The position numbers and the translations under genes are program-made. Below are positions 30,300 through 41,333 of a stretch of 64,000 bases of DNA, one piece after another. Below the pieces are notes generated by a model. It had not been told where the DNA came from, did no database searches, and saw nothing but the letters and a program-made list of their open reading frames with translations. This DNA is from Xanthostigma xanthostigma. Lineage: Eukaryota > Arthropoda > Insecta > Raphidioptera > Raphidiidae. The first letter of the stretch is position 1. Every line of letters starts with the position of its first letter. The DNA lies in NCBI GenBank assembly GCA_963575645.1, contig OY754475.1:8184001-8248000 (forward strand). The letters are read 5' to 3'.

Positions 30300-30900
30300 T
30301 ATTATAGACTCACGCGTTTTTCTCATTTGAAAATATTTAGCATTCATTAAAACACGATCTGATACATGAGAACATGTTTCAGCTTCCGTGTTTTTGAAAC
30401 ATCTTTCGTATTTGAAAATATTTACATACCTGCATTCATACTGTTAGAGCACGGTCTGAAGCACGAAAACATGTTCGTTAAACATATTTCGTATTTGAAA
30501 ATATTAGCTTCTCTAGTACCTACTGCGTGAGAACATGTTCTATATATACGTAACGCGAGAACATGTTTCAAGTTTTATTATTTTTAAAGCATTTTTCGTG
30601 CTTGAAAATATTAACTTCCCTCGTACTTAATGAGAACATGTTCTATATACTTATACGTAACGCGAGAACATGTTTCAAGTTTTATACTTTTTAAAGCATT
30701 TTTCGTGTTTTAAAATATTATCTTTCCCCGTATTTCGTGAGAACATGTTCTATTATAAGTAATTTGGGAACATGTTTCTTTTTTTTACGATTTTATAAAA
30801 ACATTTTTCATAGACAAAACATCCATTTTTTCTGTTCTTTGTACGAACATGTTCTATTTATATGTAATGCCAGAACATATTTCAAATTAACAAATAAAAC
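30300..30900 (+). repeat. degenerate 104-bp tandem repeat with GAACATGTTC decamers
   Basis: Units repeat TTTCGTATTTGAAAATATT, then a GAACATGTTC box, and about 20-25 bases later a second box. Boxes: 30370, 30467 (variant), 30531, 30559, 30634, 30666, 30741, 30768, 30845 and 30873 (variant). Spacing between first boxes is 103, 107 and 104. The decamer is self-complementary and fits the p53-family half-site consensus RRRCWWGYYY; steroid-receptor half-sites are also similar. The boxes are better conserved than the DNA between them. Confidence 0.8.
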
Positions 30901-31762
30901 AAAGCAGTTTGTGTCAAACGGCAACTTATTAACACAATCAAATATTTTCGCTATGCACATTGAACATGTAGTAAGTTATGTCAAATATATTAATCATGTT
31001 CAAGTTGTTTTCTTTTTAGTAATACATACTTCTCGACTATTTAAGTTTTTTGATTAATTTACAAAAGATATCAACACATGTTCTGCTGTAAGCAGTCTCT
31101 TGTCCCTATTAACAAAATAAACACAAAATCAACGTTTCATTATGCCAAATTGCGTTCTTTCAAAATGAAGGAACATGTTCCATTGTCGATTTTGTGCATT
31201 CAGCTAGAACTCAAATTAGTTCGGCATCAGACAACAATGTGTTGAGGCGTTGTACAATATCAGCATGTTCTTATGCCCACGGGAACACGTTCCAGCGGGA
31301 TACAATGACCGTATGTGAACTAAAACTTCTTCTTTCTGTCTTAACCTTGACACTCCGACAAAAAAGAATTCTCCTCCAACTTTTTATAGTGTATATAATA
31401 CAGAGTTTTCCTTGTTACATCATTTTGACGAGACCTTTTTATTTTTGTATTAAATTATGATAAAAAAGTGTGCCAGATACTTTCATATTTAAGTGGGTTA
31501 ATAAAAGAAAACACTCTTCAAACTTAAGCGGATTCTTTCAACATTTTTTTCAAACCATTTTGAAGGGGCATTTGCCTTTTAGTTTCAAAGCTGTAGCTGG
31601 TTATATCTGTTAGCAGTTTTCTATGTTAACTGTAATACAAAATACCAACTTAAGCATAGCAATTTTTGAAGTGAAAACTTCTATAGAGACGTTAAGCGAT
31701 TTTTGAAACGGTAAAATCTTATTTCTGATTGAGTAATTAAAAATTAAAAGATCTCAACCGAT
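30901..31762. other. no recognised gene; scattered decamer variants
   Basis: Further ACATGTTC-type boxes occur at about 30963, 31075, 31171-31180 (perfect) and 31264. Open frames of 88-106 codons have no recognised motif. Confidence 0.45.
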
Positions 31763-32277
31763 GAAGGTAGTACGAGCGCCAAGCAAATTTTAAATAAAAG
31801 GCTTGATTTTTTTTATATGAAGTTGGACTAAGTCTAAACCAATTCTGAAAATTTTAGGGGAGTTGCCCGATTATTTAAATAAATAAATGACTTCAAAAGT
31901 AGGCATATTTAACATTGCCTTTATGGTAAAACGGTAGATGGATGATATGTTTTCATTGATTTCTCCACTAGTCGGTGGAAATTAAAAAAAAAAACTATTT
32001 AAATTGAAGTTAAAACCTTAATAAATGATTGAAAACAAAAAAAAAACCGTTGTGTCCGACTAATTAAAAAGATTAAATAATTTTTTAATTAGTCGGGCAC
32101 AACGGACTTTTTTTGTTTTCAATAATTTATTAAGGTTTTAACTTTAACTTAAAGAGTTTTTTTTTTATTTCCACCGACTAGTTTTGGAGAAATTAATGAA
32201 AACATATCATCCATCTACCGAAATATAAAAAAAATAAAGCCTTTTGTTTAAAGTTGCCTTGGTGCTCGTACTACCTT
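31763..32277. mobile_element. large fold-back V
   Basis: The outer ends GAAGGTAGTACGAGCGCCAAG and CTTGGTGCTCGTACTACCTT are inverted. Inner arms GATGGATGATATGTTTTCAT / ATGAAAACATATCATCCATC and AACCGTTGTGTCCGACTAAT / ATTAGTCGGGCACAACGG meet near 32073. The left arm has about 110 bp missing from the right arm, so the arms are not the same length. Confidence 0.85.
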
Positions 32278-32346
32278 AAGCTGTTCAGGGGGCTCCACAA
32301 GCCTAAATTCGATTCATGACGCCTTCATTATTGTGACCTGCCACTT

Positions 32347-32540
32347 CAGTGGCGTAACTATACCAGTAAAGGCCCGTGGAAAATGCATTTTTGTTTAATT
32401 TGTGAATGTACTTTAGTAAGTACCTAATCTAAATTAATTGAATACAAAACTAATAAATTTTACTAAATGTTGTGCTCAAGGACTTCTCGGGCCGGGGGCC
32501 TGTTGCATTTTGCCCGTTCTGCCACTTTGTTACGCCACTG
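32347..32540. mobile_element. hAT MITE with CAGTGGCGTAAC ends
   Basis: Terminal inverted repeats CAGTGGCGTAACTA / GTTACGCCACTG. The flanking 8-mers TGCCACTT and TATCACCT match at 5 of 8 positions, as for an old 8-bp target duplication. The first nine bases of the end equal those of the hAT element at 39617, so the two may share a mobilising enzyme. Confidence 0.7.
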
Positions 32541-33004
32541 TATCACCTTCGAACGTTACTCAATAAACCTAAATCTAAACCTGTTCATTATTTACCATAA
32601 AAAAGCACGCACAGAAATACCGAAAGGTAAATACAATACTATAGGTAGATATAAAACGATATATATCCGGAAAAAGCTATGAATTTTTCAATATATATGA
32701 TTTTTACAAAACGTGATGAAAGCATCGAACCTTCTGTTTTTCAACGTTCTATATAGATAAAAAGAAATAACGTTGAACTCGAAATGCCATTCATGCTGGC
32801 CATTTTGAAATACTCTAACAAATTTATTTTAATATTTACGTCATCATTCGCGAATAATTTAGCGAAAAATTAAACCACTTTTTGCACGAGCGAGTTTTAA
32901 CAGTCACACGACTTGTAAATCAATTACGCACGAGTCATATTATATGCTATTTTTTACACGTGCCTCCTATAAAATAGTCACTTTGATTTATTATATAGCG
33001 CGAT
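32541..33004. other. no recognised gene
   Basis: AT-rich. A weak inverted pattern lies around 32880-33000 (CACGAGCGAG, ACGCACGAGTC). Nothing is supported. Confidence 0.3.
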
Positions 33005-33009
33005 TAGTT

Positions 33010-33440
33010 TTTCAAATTTTTGATTAACGTCTGATTGGAACTCTTCAATAATTAAAATTATCGACCAATTTTTCATACAAATATATTAACAAAAAATATA
33101 TAAATTCAATACATTAACGTTTCAGTCCGGATTTGAATTTTCTTCCGAACCGATCTACAAAATATAAAAATTACTTAATAATTTCGAATTAGTTTTTAAT
33201 AAAATTCGCTTAAAGTTTCTTAATATCGAAATATTGAAATAATAATAATAAAAATATTTTTTCAATATTTCAATATTAAAAAACTTTAAGCAAATTTTAT
33301 TAAAAACTAATTAATTGTTATATTTTAGATCACTTCTGAATAATAATATCCAAATCAGTAACGTTAAAGTATTGAATTTATATATTTTTTGTTAATATAT
33401 TTGTCTGAAAAATTGATCGATAATTTTATTTATCGAAGCG
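33010..33440. mobile_element. hammerhead-bearing fold-back (family 1)
   Basis: The left arm begins TTTGATTAACGTCTGATTGG, then AAAATTATCGACCAATTTTT; the right arm ends with the complement (AAAAATTGATCGATAATTTT). Inner arms at AAAGTTTCTTAATATCGAAA and AATATTAAAAAACTTTAAGC fold together. The minus-strand hammerhead motif at about 33110-33147 has CGGAAGA instead of CTGAAGA and is decayed, as is the right one near 33327. Confidence 0.75.
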
Positions 33441-33762
33441 ATTAGTTTTTGTTTACATTTTAACACTAGTGCGTAATGGACCACTATTCATGCAAAGCAG
33501 CTCTTTTGTGGTTGGGCAAGAATCACTTTAATATCTTGTTTTACACAAATAATAATTTTGAAAAAAATTAGGAGCCGTTGTGGGACGCCTGGCAGATGTG
33601 GAACATAAATTTGAGCTTGCCAAATGCAACTTTAAGTTACAAAGCTACGGACACATTCTAAAGCTCTATGGACACTGCAAATTTAAGTTACTGGCAGCGC
33701 CACTTAAGTGACTATTCCAGTGACTAATATATCTCAGTGAAATGCCCCCGTGAGCAAAAATC
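33441..33762. other. no recognised gene
   Basis: No motif or repeat was recognised apart from short internal echoes (TTTAAGTTAC at 33631 and 33683). Confidence 0.3.
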
Positions 33763-33990
33763 ATGTTACAATCCACCGCATGCACACAGAAATCGTTACA
33801 CGCTGTTAAAATACTAGTAACTAAATTTCGCCCTATTATCTAGATGTCGCCTTCAACTAAAGCCAAGTTATAATCCAACGCATACACAAAGCAAACGTTA
33901 CGTCATCTAACGAAATACTAGTAGGTATCTAAATTTCGCCCTGTTATCTAGATGTCGCCTTCAACTAAAGCCACGTTTAATCCAACGCTC
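33763..33990. repeat. 108-bp tandem duplication
   Basis: CTAAATTTCGCCCTATTATC at 33821 and its near copy at 33929 are both followed by TAGATGTCGCCTTCAACTAA. The repeat covers about two units. Confidence 0.85.
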
Positions 33991-34589
33991 AGAAAAGGAG
34001 CGTACTCCCATAAAGGTGTCGCGTCAATTGCACGGTTTTACTCCCAACCAAACGCGCCATTTGACGTTTCACATCAAAAGATTTTGTTAAATTTAAGAAA
34101 ATTGCGTAGTTTAGAAAGTCTTAATTCAGCCCTAATAATACCTTACGTCATATGTATTATAATGACGTCAATGTCCACTCAGATCTAATCTACCATCTAT
34201 ATTTATGTACAGTGTCGAATCTGCTTGAAAATTATGCATTGACTTTGCCCTATTGCTTTTTCCTTCGCTCAATGTTTTTCATCCAAACAGTCATTTTTTT
34301 TCCTTTTTATACGAACATAGATTTTTTTATTTCTATTTACAGCGACTGAAAAGGTCTGCTCTGATGATACTTCTCCGTAGTTTTTTGCATTTTCATTTTT
34401 CTCAACTGTCCCTTGACAATATAGATACACACAAAATTGAAAATACAAAAGTATTTATGCAGGAAAATCGGAAAATGTAAATAAGATACGAAACAAAGTT
34501 TATTTCTATTTCACTACGAATATTCTACAATAATAAATGTGTTTTTGAATTTGTCAATTTAACTGAACAATGATACGAATATAATCCGC

Positions 34590-35240
34590 CATTTTGTAAA
34601 CAAAATGGTGGATGTTAATAAGGTTAAGATATGTGTTTTTTTTATTTTGAATGTTTGTAAATAAATGCGACAAAACAAAACTTTCAAAGTCACAAAAATA
34701 TAACGGATGTGGTACAAAAAAGTGACTGGAACTCGTGATTAATGACAAATAAAAGTTTATGACTTATTTTGTGAGTTTATTCAACAGAGGACGACTTCGA
34801 AGTTTTGATAAATTGCAATACTTTTCCTTGCGCATTTCATGTGGGTCATAAACTTAACATCAATGATCAGCAATAGATAAAAGTGAGGTTATGTCAAGAA
34901 AATAGCACAAATATTAAGTAAGTAGTGTTGAATTGTCTACTTACTAGACTCCTATTCAAATATTTGATGGATGACTGCAAACTTTATGTAGTTTATGTCT
35001 TTTTATTACAGTTAAATTCATGTTCAATAACAAATAAAAGCTAGGTTATGTCTACATAACAATTTTTATTAAACACTGCACTTTAATGGCGGCGATGAAA
35101 AGTTTAATAGGTTATGTCAACAGAAACATACCACGTGACAAACTTATAGATTGACGACCCTAATTACGAACGAAATAAAAGTTAGTTTATGTGTGCACTT
35201 CTTGTTTTGTAAACATTAGCTTGAACGCAATGCTGACAAC
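34590..35240. repeat. highly degenerate repeat, (A)AATAAAAG..GGTTATGT units
   Basis: Blocks resembling AATAAAAGCTAGGTTATGT recur at about 34750, 34874, 35029, 35107 and 35176. The spacing (roughly 70-155) is irregular, so this could be an old tandem array. No gene is seen around it. Confidence 0.4.
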
Positions 35241-35784
35241 TTGCAAACTGTAAACTATTGTTTTACAAACACAACAATGGCCGACACAGACAACTTTCCT
35301 CCACTACGACAACAAAGTAGTCAGTTATAAATTGTAGAGAGCGCTAATTCAGTTAATTTACTATTGTTGTCAGTGTCGTCATTGTTTGAATATTAAGCGG
35401 TATTAAAATCTAAATATAGAGTAAGATGGACTACAGCCGTACGTATTGTTAATAAAAACAAAACAGGATGGACCTTTGACTATTTAGAAATGGGCATAAA
35501 ACAATCGTCGGCAACATCTTTCAACTTTTTTGATACGTCACTGAACGTTTCAAAGAAGCGGGAATTAGTCCGTTTTTTTTTTGTGTGTAAGGTACGAGAT
35601 CTGGTCATTTCGGGTACTGTTTTGTTGTGTTTGAGGATTTTTTTGAAAAACAGATTTGATTTTAAATTTATTGGGGTTGTAAGTTAAACTTCAGTGATTT
35701 TAAAAACTGCATCTATCAAAAATGAATTTGAAGCTCGAAAATTTTACTTAAATGTTCCATTAAAAAAAAAAAACGGATTATAAT
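35241..35784. other. no supported gene
   Basis: A short frame at 35277-35330 (MADTDNFPPLRQQSSQL) has the look of a LINE ORF1 start but stops after 17 codons. No continuation was recognised. Confidence 0.3.
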
Positions 35785-36015
35785 TGTCAACCACAAATGT
35801 GTGAGTTTGTATGTATGAGGAGGGAAATCTCCGGAACCACTGCACCAATTTGAGAAATTCTTTCACCGCTATTTAGAGTGAACCTTTAGGATGGACATGG
35901 GCTGTATATTATCGCGATAAAAAAATCGCTTTTGTGGAGATCAATTTTGCAACGTAAGTCGACGACAAAACGGTGTAAAAATTCGGGCGAAGCCGGGCCG
36001 AGGCGCTATATAAAA
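35785..36015 (+). repeat. dispersed LINE-3'-like repeat
   Basis: GGAACCACTGCACCAATTTG, GGATGGACATGGGCTGTATA and CGGGCGAAGCCGGGCCGAGG are typical of the 3' ends of RTE-like or related insect elements. No second copy in the window. Confidence 0.45.
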
Positions 36016-36569
36016 TAAAGGAGGAGTTTTTAGTACGACACCCGTTATAATCGCTTATAGGTAACGTTGTTAACAAGTGGGTACTCGCAATGCATTTAAA
36101 ATTTCACTCTTGAATTTTTTTATGAAAAAAGAAACAAAAATTAAAAAAATTCCATTATTCTGTGCCGACATTACAACTTCACGCTTTAATTATTGTGCAG
36201 TAAAAATATTTTATGCTTTTTAGCGTAAAAAAAAATTATAAAATGTAATTGTAATTTGTAAAAGCATCGCATGGAAACTTTTTATAATAGATTTAAAAGT
36301 AGCATAAAGTATGAAAGTCTGTAAACGAGAAACGAACATTAAAAATTGCTTGTTAAAAAAAAAACAACAAAAGTGTTACCGCATTTTAAACGGCGTCAAG
36401 GGCACTCTACTTAGAATTTAGATATATTATATACCTACACGACGAACGTTCAAAATTTTTTTTCAAAGCCATTTCTCAACATTAACATTCAAAACTATTA
36501 TTTAAATAAATGAAATTATCAACCAATTTTTTCAGACTGTAGGAAAACTATAATAAATCAATATCTCAA

Positions 36570-36606
36570 TAAATAACGTTTCGGTCTGCATTTGGATCTT
36601 CTTCAG
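36570..36606 (-). ncRNA. hammerhead-like motif
   Basis: CTGAAGA, stem II GATCC / AGACC with mismatches, GAAACGTT. The core is intact but stem II is weakened. Confidence 0.5.
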
Positions 36607-36645
36607 AAATATGTAATCTAAAAAAAATATAAAAATGAATTAGTA

Positions 36646-37576
36646 TAGGGTCAAGTTGTCAACAGTGGATCACTTTTTTTTTCTATTGGCTATATCATAA
36701 AATTGTAAGGTACCAAGAAAACTAAAATATGACATCTGTATAGTGTGGTTATTTTAGTTTAAGTTTTCATTTTTTTTTTCATTATCTACAAAAGAAAATA
36801 TTTTATAAAAGTTTTTTGTTTAAGTACAAAATGATTCATTGTGTACTGCTAGATGGGAGTGGTTCAGCCTTGAGTACACAGTGTCTCGTGTAGGATTATA
36901 CGGAATCATTATAATTAAAAATAGGTTTTATCGATGCTTTATCAAAAAAATGAAATAAAAATGCAGACATTAACTGGCTGATTAGTAAAATGTTAGGTTA
37001 CTTACCGTACTTACCTATCTAATAAGTAGAATTCCATTATTATTAATAAATTTGTAATTTTTGCAGACTTGTAATCATTTTGTAGTGATAATAGCCACAG
37101 CAGCCGATTCACTTGTTTTCTTTTTTTTGTTAAAATAAAAAAAAAAATGTTAGATACAGAGTGGATCATGATTCACTGTCTACTCAGTCTACTTGAACCA
37201 CTATTTTGATATCTCACGTCAAAAATTTTAACTTTAGTTTAGGTTTGGATTATAATTGTTACGTTAAAATGTACCTAAATATATGCAGTTTACAATGAAA
37301 CAAAAACATGCAAATAAGTAGTACCCTCGATTGACTAAAGTACGATAAAGCTTATTTCGTAAAAAAAAGTTTTGACAACTTTTGACACATAAAAACAAAC
37401 AATTACATGTATCACTTGAACTGAAAAGCACACGTGGCTGACGTTTACTATAGACAACTTCACGTCAAATATACATTGTTATATTATGAAAAGAATGGCG
37501 TTATAGATCAATCTTATTTCATTTTCAGCAATGATTCACTGTACCCGCCTGAGCAACTGTTTACAACTTGACCCTA
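36646..37576. mobile_element. inverted-end element with TAGGGTCAAG termini
   Basis: TAGGGTCAAGTTGTCAACAG at the left and CTGTTTACAACTTGACCCTA at the right are inverted. The interior repeatedly contains GATTCACTGT/GTGGATCA blocks and no long open frame. A TA target (Tc1/mariner type) is possible if the outer TA is the duplication. Confidence 0.7.
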
Positions 37577-37676
37577 CTTATTTTACAATAGAATTAAGAC
37601 TGAATTTTTTTATATAATACCTATTGTAAAACAAATAGATACTAATTCATTTTTATATTTTTTGGATTACATATTT

Positions 37677-37712
37677 CTGAAGAAGCCCAAATGCGGACTG
37701 AAACGTCATTTA
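37677..37712 (+). ncRNA. hammerhead-like motif
   Basis: CTGAAGA, stem II AGCCC / GGACT with one mismatch, GAAACGTC, with the GTC cleavage triplet kept. Confidence 0.55.
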
Positions 37713-37785
37713 TTGAGATATTGAATTATGTATTGTAATTTTCCTACAGTCTGAAAAAATTGGTTGATAATTTTATTTATTTTAA

Positions 37786-37870
37786 GAAGAAGAAGGAGAA
37801 ATCTTTATTTACAATAATAATTATTATTTACAACTATGTACAATCTAATATAGGGCTTTCAGTAAAATTG
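37786..37870 (-). repeat. LINE 3' tail
   Basis: Read on the minus strand: AAATAAAGATTTCTCCTTCT and a CTT repeat, i.e. a polyadenylation signal plus a simple-repeat tail. It directly abuts the hammerhead fold-back. Confidence 0.4.
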
Positions 37871-38307
37871 CTATAGCCCACCTAAAAGAATTAATGATTA
37901 TTTGTTTTTATCGATTTCGAGTCAATTAGATTGGCAAAAAAAAATAACCAACTATTTTTTATTTATTTATTTCTAATAGTTTAGAAGTTACACTTCGGGC
38001 AACTAAAAGCGGTAAAGGGGGCTTTTTGTGGCTCGAAATATTCCCAAATCCTTCGGCGTCACTTTTGTCGCACCTATAGTGTACCGTATTACACGCCGCA
38101 GTAGATCAGTTATAACTTCATAATCAAGTTTGGTGTTTCGGTGCCTTCAAGGACGGGTCAAGATGAATTTCTGCTATAAGAACGAACATTAGCAAACAGG
38201 TACTTATACTTATGGGTCACCGGAGTCCATAAACCAACGCAATTACACTTTATACAGATATTAATTTAAGCAGCTTACTAAATAGCTAGTAGCTACTTCA
38301 CATATAC

Positions 38308-38665
38308 AGGATGTCCCACGACATGACTGCCATAGCATGGGACTCTGATGCTGGGGTGATTTCAAGTCAAAAATGTCTAATGAACATATACCCGGAACGC
38401 TATACAAACTGAGCTAGAAGCATTTGAAATTTTAGATAACTACTAGAGGTAGGAATTCCCTACTAATTTAAAAACCATTTAAAAAGAAATCGCTTTATTG
38501 AATTAGTTGCTTAAAATGTCCACCCAGTAGCTGTATACATAGTCTAGCTCTTCTTAGAATTGAAGTGGTAGCTCTCTCGGTAAACTAAGATGAACGTGCG
38601 TACTCATATCCCTCCCCTCCATCCGTTCTTTTGCACCCGGGTGAAACCGGGCGGGACCGCTAGTA
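38308..38665. mobile_element. truncated element I joined to an H 3' fragment
   Basis: 38308-38578 matches the left half of element I, including the transposase tail on the minus strand (stop near 38501). At about 38579 it changes abruptly to the last 85 bp of repeat H (TCGGTAAACTAAGATGAACG to GGGACCGCTAGT). The junction marks a truncation or nested insertion. Confidence 0.75.
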
Positions 38666-39608
38666 TCATAATTATAGGCGGAATCTGGACTCATTTTAAG
38701 ACAAGGGGAATAAAAAATGCCAAATCGCATCAAAATCCATTGTGTAGTTTAGAAGAACTAAAAACCTCTGCATACGAGGCTAGAAACACCGCTTGGACTT
38801 CTGTTGGCCGGTAGGCTGGGTACGAAGCTGGAAATGACGTCACTGCAAGCTCGCCTGCTAGCTTACAAGATAGATTTTAAAATTAGAACAGGGGCTATTT
38901 TTCTTGTTAGATTCACTGCGAGGTATGAGCAAGAACCAATCGAGAAGCAGTTGAGCAAACGCCCATAAACAAACACTATAGTGTCTGTTCTGTTCAGAGA
39001 CAATAAACATGAAATTTTGTTGCCGTTCTATCATTGCGCGCGCATCGAATCTACTTGCAGGGCAAGCCTGTAAAGACGTCTCGTGTGAAGCGAGAACATA
39101 ATAACAATTAAGAAAACTAGCGTTAGAAAACTAGCATGGAACCTAAGATTCAAAGAAGACCGATTTTTTAAAACAATCTGTATAATTTTCTATAGTAGGT
39201 CTGTTAAGCTGCCGTATTTTAGCAGATTTGCATAGGCTTTCGGCACTTCTTTTGTTATAATTGGTTTAAAATAGACATCAGAAGGGTTGCATTATAAATA
39301 TTATATAGGTATATCTACCTATATATTTTTCAGAGCTTCTTTAGCCAGGGATGAAACGACGACATACTTTATTAAAAAAATAAACAATGAAATTATTTTT
39401 ACTACGGTTAATTTTCATAAAAGGTCGATACCTCGTTTCACAATGCGAAAAAAATACAATGCAAATATAGAATGATCCCGTATCTTCCAGAACGTAAATA
39501 TGTTTATATGAAATATAGCGTAATTGTAGACAACGAAAAAAGTACAGTAAAAACAAATTAAAAACAATATACAGTCTGTTTCACTACTCATTTTTCCATC
39601 CCCGTACC
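38666..39608. other. no recognised gene
   Basis: LINE-3'-like wording at 38690-38760, then unclassified sequence. A possible remnant frame (YLPERKYVYMKYSVIVD) lies just before the hAT element at 39480-39560, but I cannot assign it. Confidence 0.35.
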
Positions 39609-39616
39609 AATGGCAT
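39609..39616. repeat. hAT target-site duplication, left
   Basis: AATGGCAT, identical to 42121-42128 on the other side of the element. Confidence 0.95.
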
Positions 39617-39817
39617 CAGTGGCGTAGATAGGTTTTTGCCATGGGGGGGGATATGACTCACTTAAATTTTTATGTTATCAATTTTGTTGGAGTGTTTATT
39701 TACCTAGTTTTACAATTATCAATTACATATAATATACACACATGCACAGAAATAGGTGCTTCTAAAAAAATGTTAACATTCTTTGAAAAATGATTTTTTT
39801 CAAGTTGAGGCGACAAA

Positions 39818-39931
39818 TCAAAGAACAAAATCGAGTTTTCGGGGTTTTTTTGATAATTCATCAATAACTTCCTCAGTTGTGATCCCGATGTCATGATGAA
39901 GTGCTAGTGCAGCCAAACCATTCAAACGGTC
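39818..39931 (-). pseudogene. hAT transposase, last exon
   Basis: The minus-strand frame reads DRLNGLAALALHHDIGITTE, then EVIDELSKKPRKLDFVL and a stop at 39818-39820. This matches the very C-terminus of ZMYM1/DUF4371-type hAT transposases (NRLxxLAxLxIHxDI...RRLDFxL). It is preceded by a pyrimidine-rich stretch and CTAG, so it could be a true exon start after a lost intron, or the deletion junction. Confidence 0.8.
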
Positions 39932-39974
39932 CTAGAATGACAAAGAAACGACAAGAATATGACATTTTAGTTTC

Positions 39975-40205
39975 TATTTTACCGCTGTCGCGATGTCCAC
40001 GCAAAGCCAACTCTTGTCGCCCAAGAACTATAATTGTTTCGATACTAGGAACAATATGTTGTCTATTTTCTAAGATTTGCTTTTTTCGAGATTGGTCAAT
40101 CAAATTCTCAACAGACTCGCTTTTGTTTTTCTGAATACGCAGAAAATTATCACTGTCAGCAATTGCATGTATGTGATACTCTTTGTTTTTGTGTTCTTGG
40201 AGAAT
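39975..40205 (-). pseudogene. hAT transposase, exon 2 (truncated)
   Basis: Begins after TTATTTTCAG and reads ILQEHKNKEYHIHAIADSDN, FLRIQKNKSESVENLIDQSR, KKQILENRQHIVPSIETIIV, LGRQELALRGHRDSGKI. This is the conserved start of the DUF4371 domain (ENRxxxxPIIxTIxxxGRQxxxLRGHRD). The frame then leaves homology at the internal deletion. Confidence 0.85.
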
Positions 40206-40621
40206 CTGAAAATAAGAACATAAGGGTCATTTGACGAGAGATTTTCAGTCGAAAGTTTTTTTTCTACGAAATAATTTAAAATAATGAAAAAATGTTTTCC
40301 AAAAAGAATTTTGTCAATGTTCAAATTTTTCGGAAAACTCAAAATTTTTTTATCATTTAAAAAACTCAATGTACGAAATTATCTGAAAAACTTGATTTTT
40401 AGAATTTCTTGTGAACAAGATTTCCAAATTTTCATAAATAACCGTTAAATTTTTCATCTTCAAGTCGCCAAGAATTCAAAAAATTAATTGTGAGAAGGTA
40501 CGAAATTTTAATTGTTTAAATCCGGAAAAATCATTTGTTCAGCGGCGTGTGGAAAAGGCTACTTTTCCACACGCTTACGCGATGCAAAACTCGCATTTCC
40601 ACACATTGTTGAACAAAATAC

Positions 40622-40738
40622 ATTCCTTTACTAGTGTGGAAAGTTGTTTTTAACTCATCTGATTACAATGCTCGCCTTTGGCTCGCATTGCAACTCTCAG
40701 ATTCGTTAAAAACAACTTTTCCACACTAGTAAAGGAAT
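40622..40738. repeat. hairpin with arms of about 50 bp in the hAT intron
   Basis: ATTCCTTTACTAGTGTGGAA and TTCCACACTAGTAAAGGAAT are exact inverted ends. Inner arms TTGTTTTTAAC / GTTAAAAACAA follow and the centre is ATGCTCGCCTTTGGCTCGCAT. An adjacent GTGTGGAAAAG...CTTTTCCACAC pair lies at 40547-40570. Confidence 0.9.
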
Positions 40739-40876
40739 ATACTATTACTAGGGTATTGACTTTGGCCAACAAATAATAGTGCATTCTGCAATTAAAACAG
40801 CAGCTTTTCAAGAAGTTAAATTGAGTTTGATTTAATTCCATTTAATTTTAGTTAATTTTGATTTTTTTGTCTATAA

Positions 40877-41333
40877 CCCTATCGTGAGTGATTCAATACC
40901 TTACAATAGTGTACAATAGTTAAGTATTGTAACCGGCCGATAAAACAGTTTCAAAAGAGAGCAACTGTATCGTTTGGTGAATATTTTTCTGAGAGAGTAT
41001 AACGATAAATAAGCTTTCAGTTCTTTATTGTGTTACACTTTTTTAAAATAATAATTGAACCAATTAAAATTCTTGAAATAAATATGAATTAAGCATATAT
41101 ATTTGATGTGTCAGTCGATAAATATGCCAACTTCATATTTTTTTCAAGAATGTTAATTGGTTCAATTATTATTTTAAAAAAGTGAAACACAATAAAGAAC
41201 TGATAGCTCATACCCCTTCAGAAAAATATTCACCAAACGATACATTTGCCTTCTTTTGAAACTGTTTTATCGGCCGATCACAATACTTTACTATTGTGCA
41301 CTATTGTAAGGTATTGAACCACGCACGATAGGG
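40877..41333. mobile_element. fold-back MITE in the hAT intron
   Basis: Long inverted arms (about 200 bp) begin CCCTATCGTG(A/C)GTG and end with the complement. Inner arms include ACAATAGTGTACAATAGT and AACCAATTAAAATTCTTGAA. The loop of about 40 bp holds TGATGTGTCAGTCGATAAAT. The flanks do not show a clear duplication. Confidence 0.85.

Larger units (their letters stand above)
36506..37785. mobile_element. hammerhead-bearing fold-back (family 1) enclosing another element
   Basis: The left arm (36506-36645) and right arm (37630-37785) are inverted, with AAAATTGGTTGATAATTTTA at the right outer end. Hammerhead-like motifs lie at 36570-36606 (minus) and about 37677-37712 (plus). The 930-bp centre is a separate inverted-end element at 36646-37576. 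Confidence 0.75.

Noticed and set aside
35277..35330. MADTDNFPPLRQQSSQL, possible start of a LINE ORF1
   Set aside because: It stops after 17 codons and no further ORF1-like sequence was recognised downstream.
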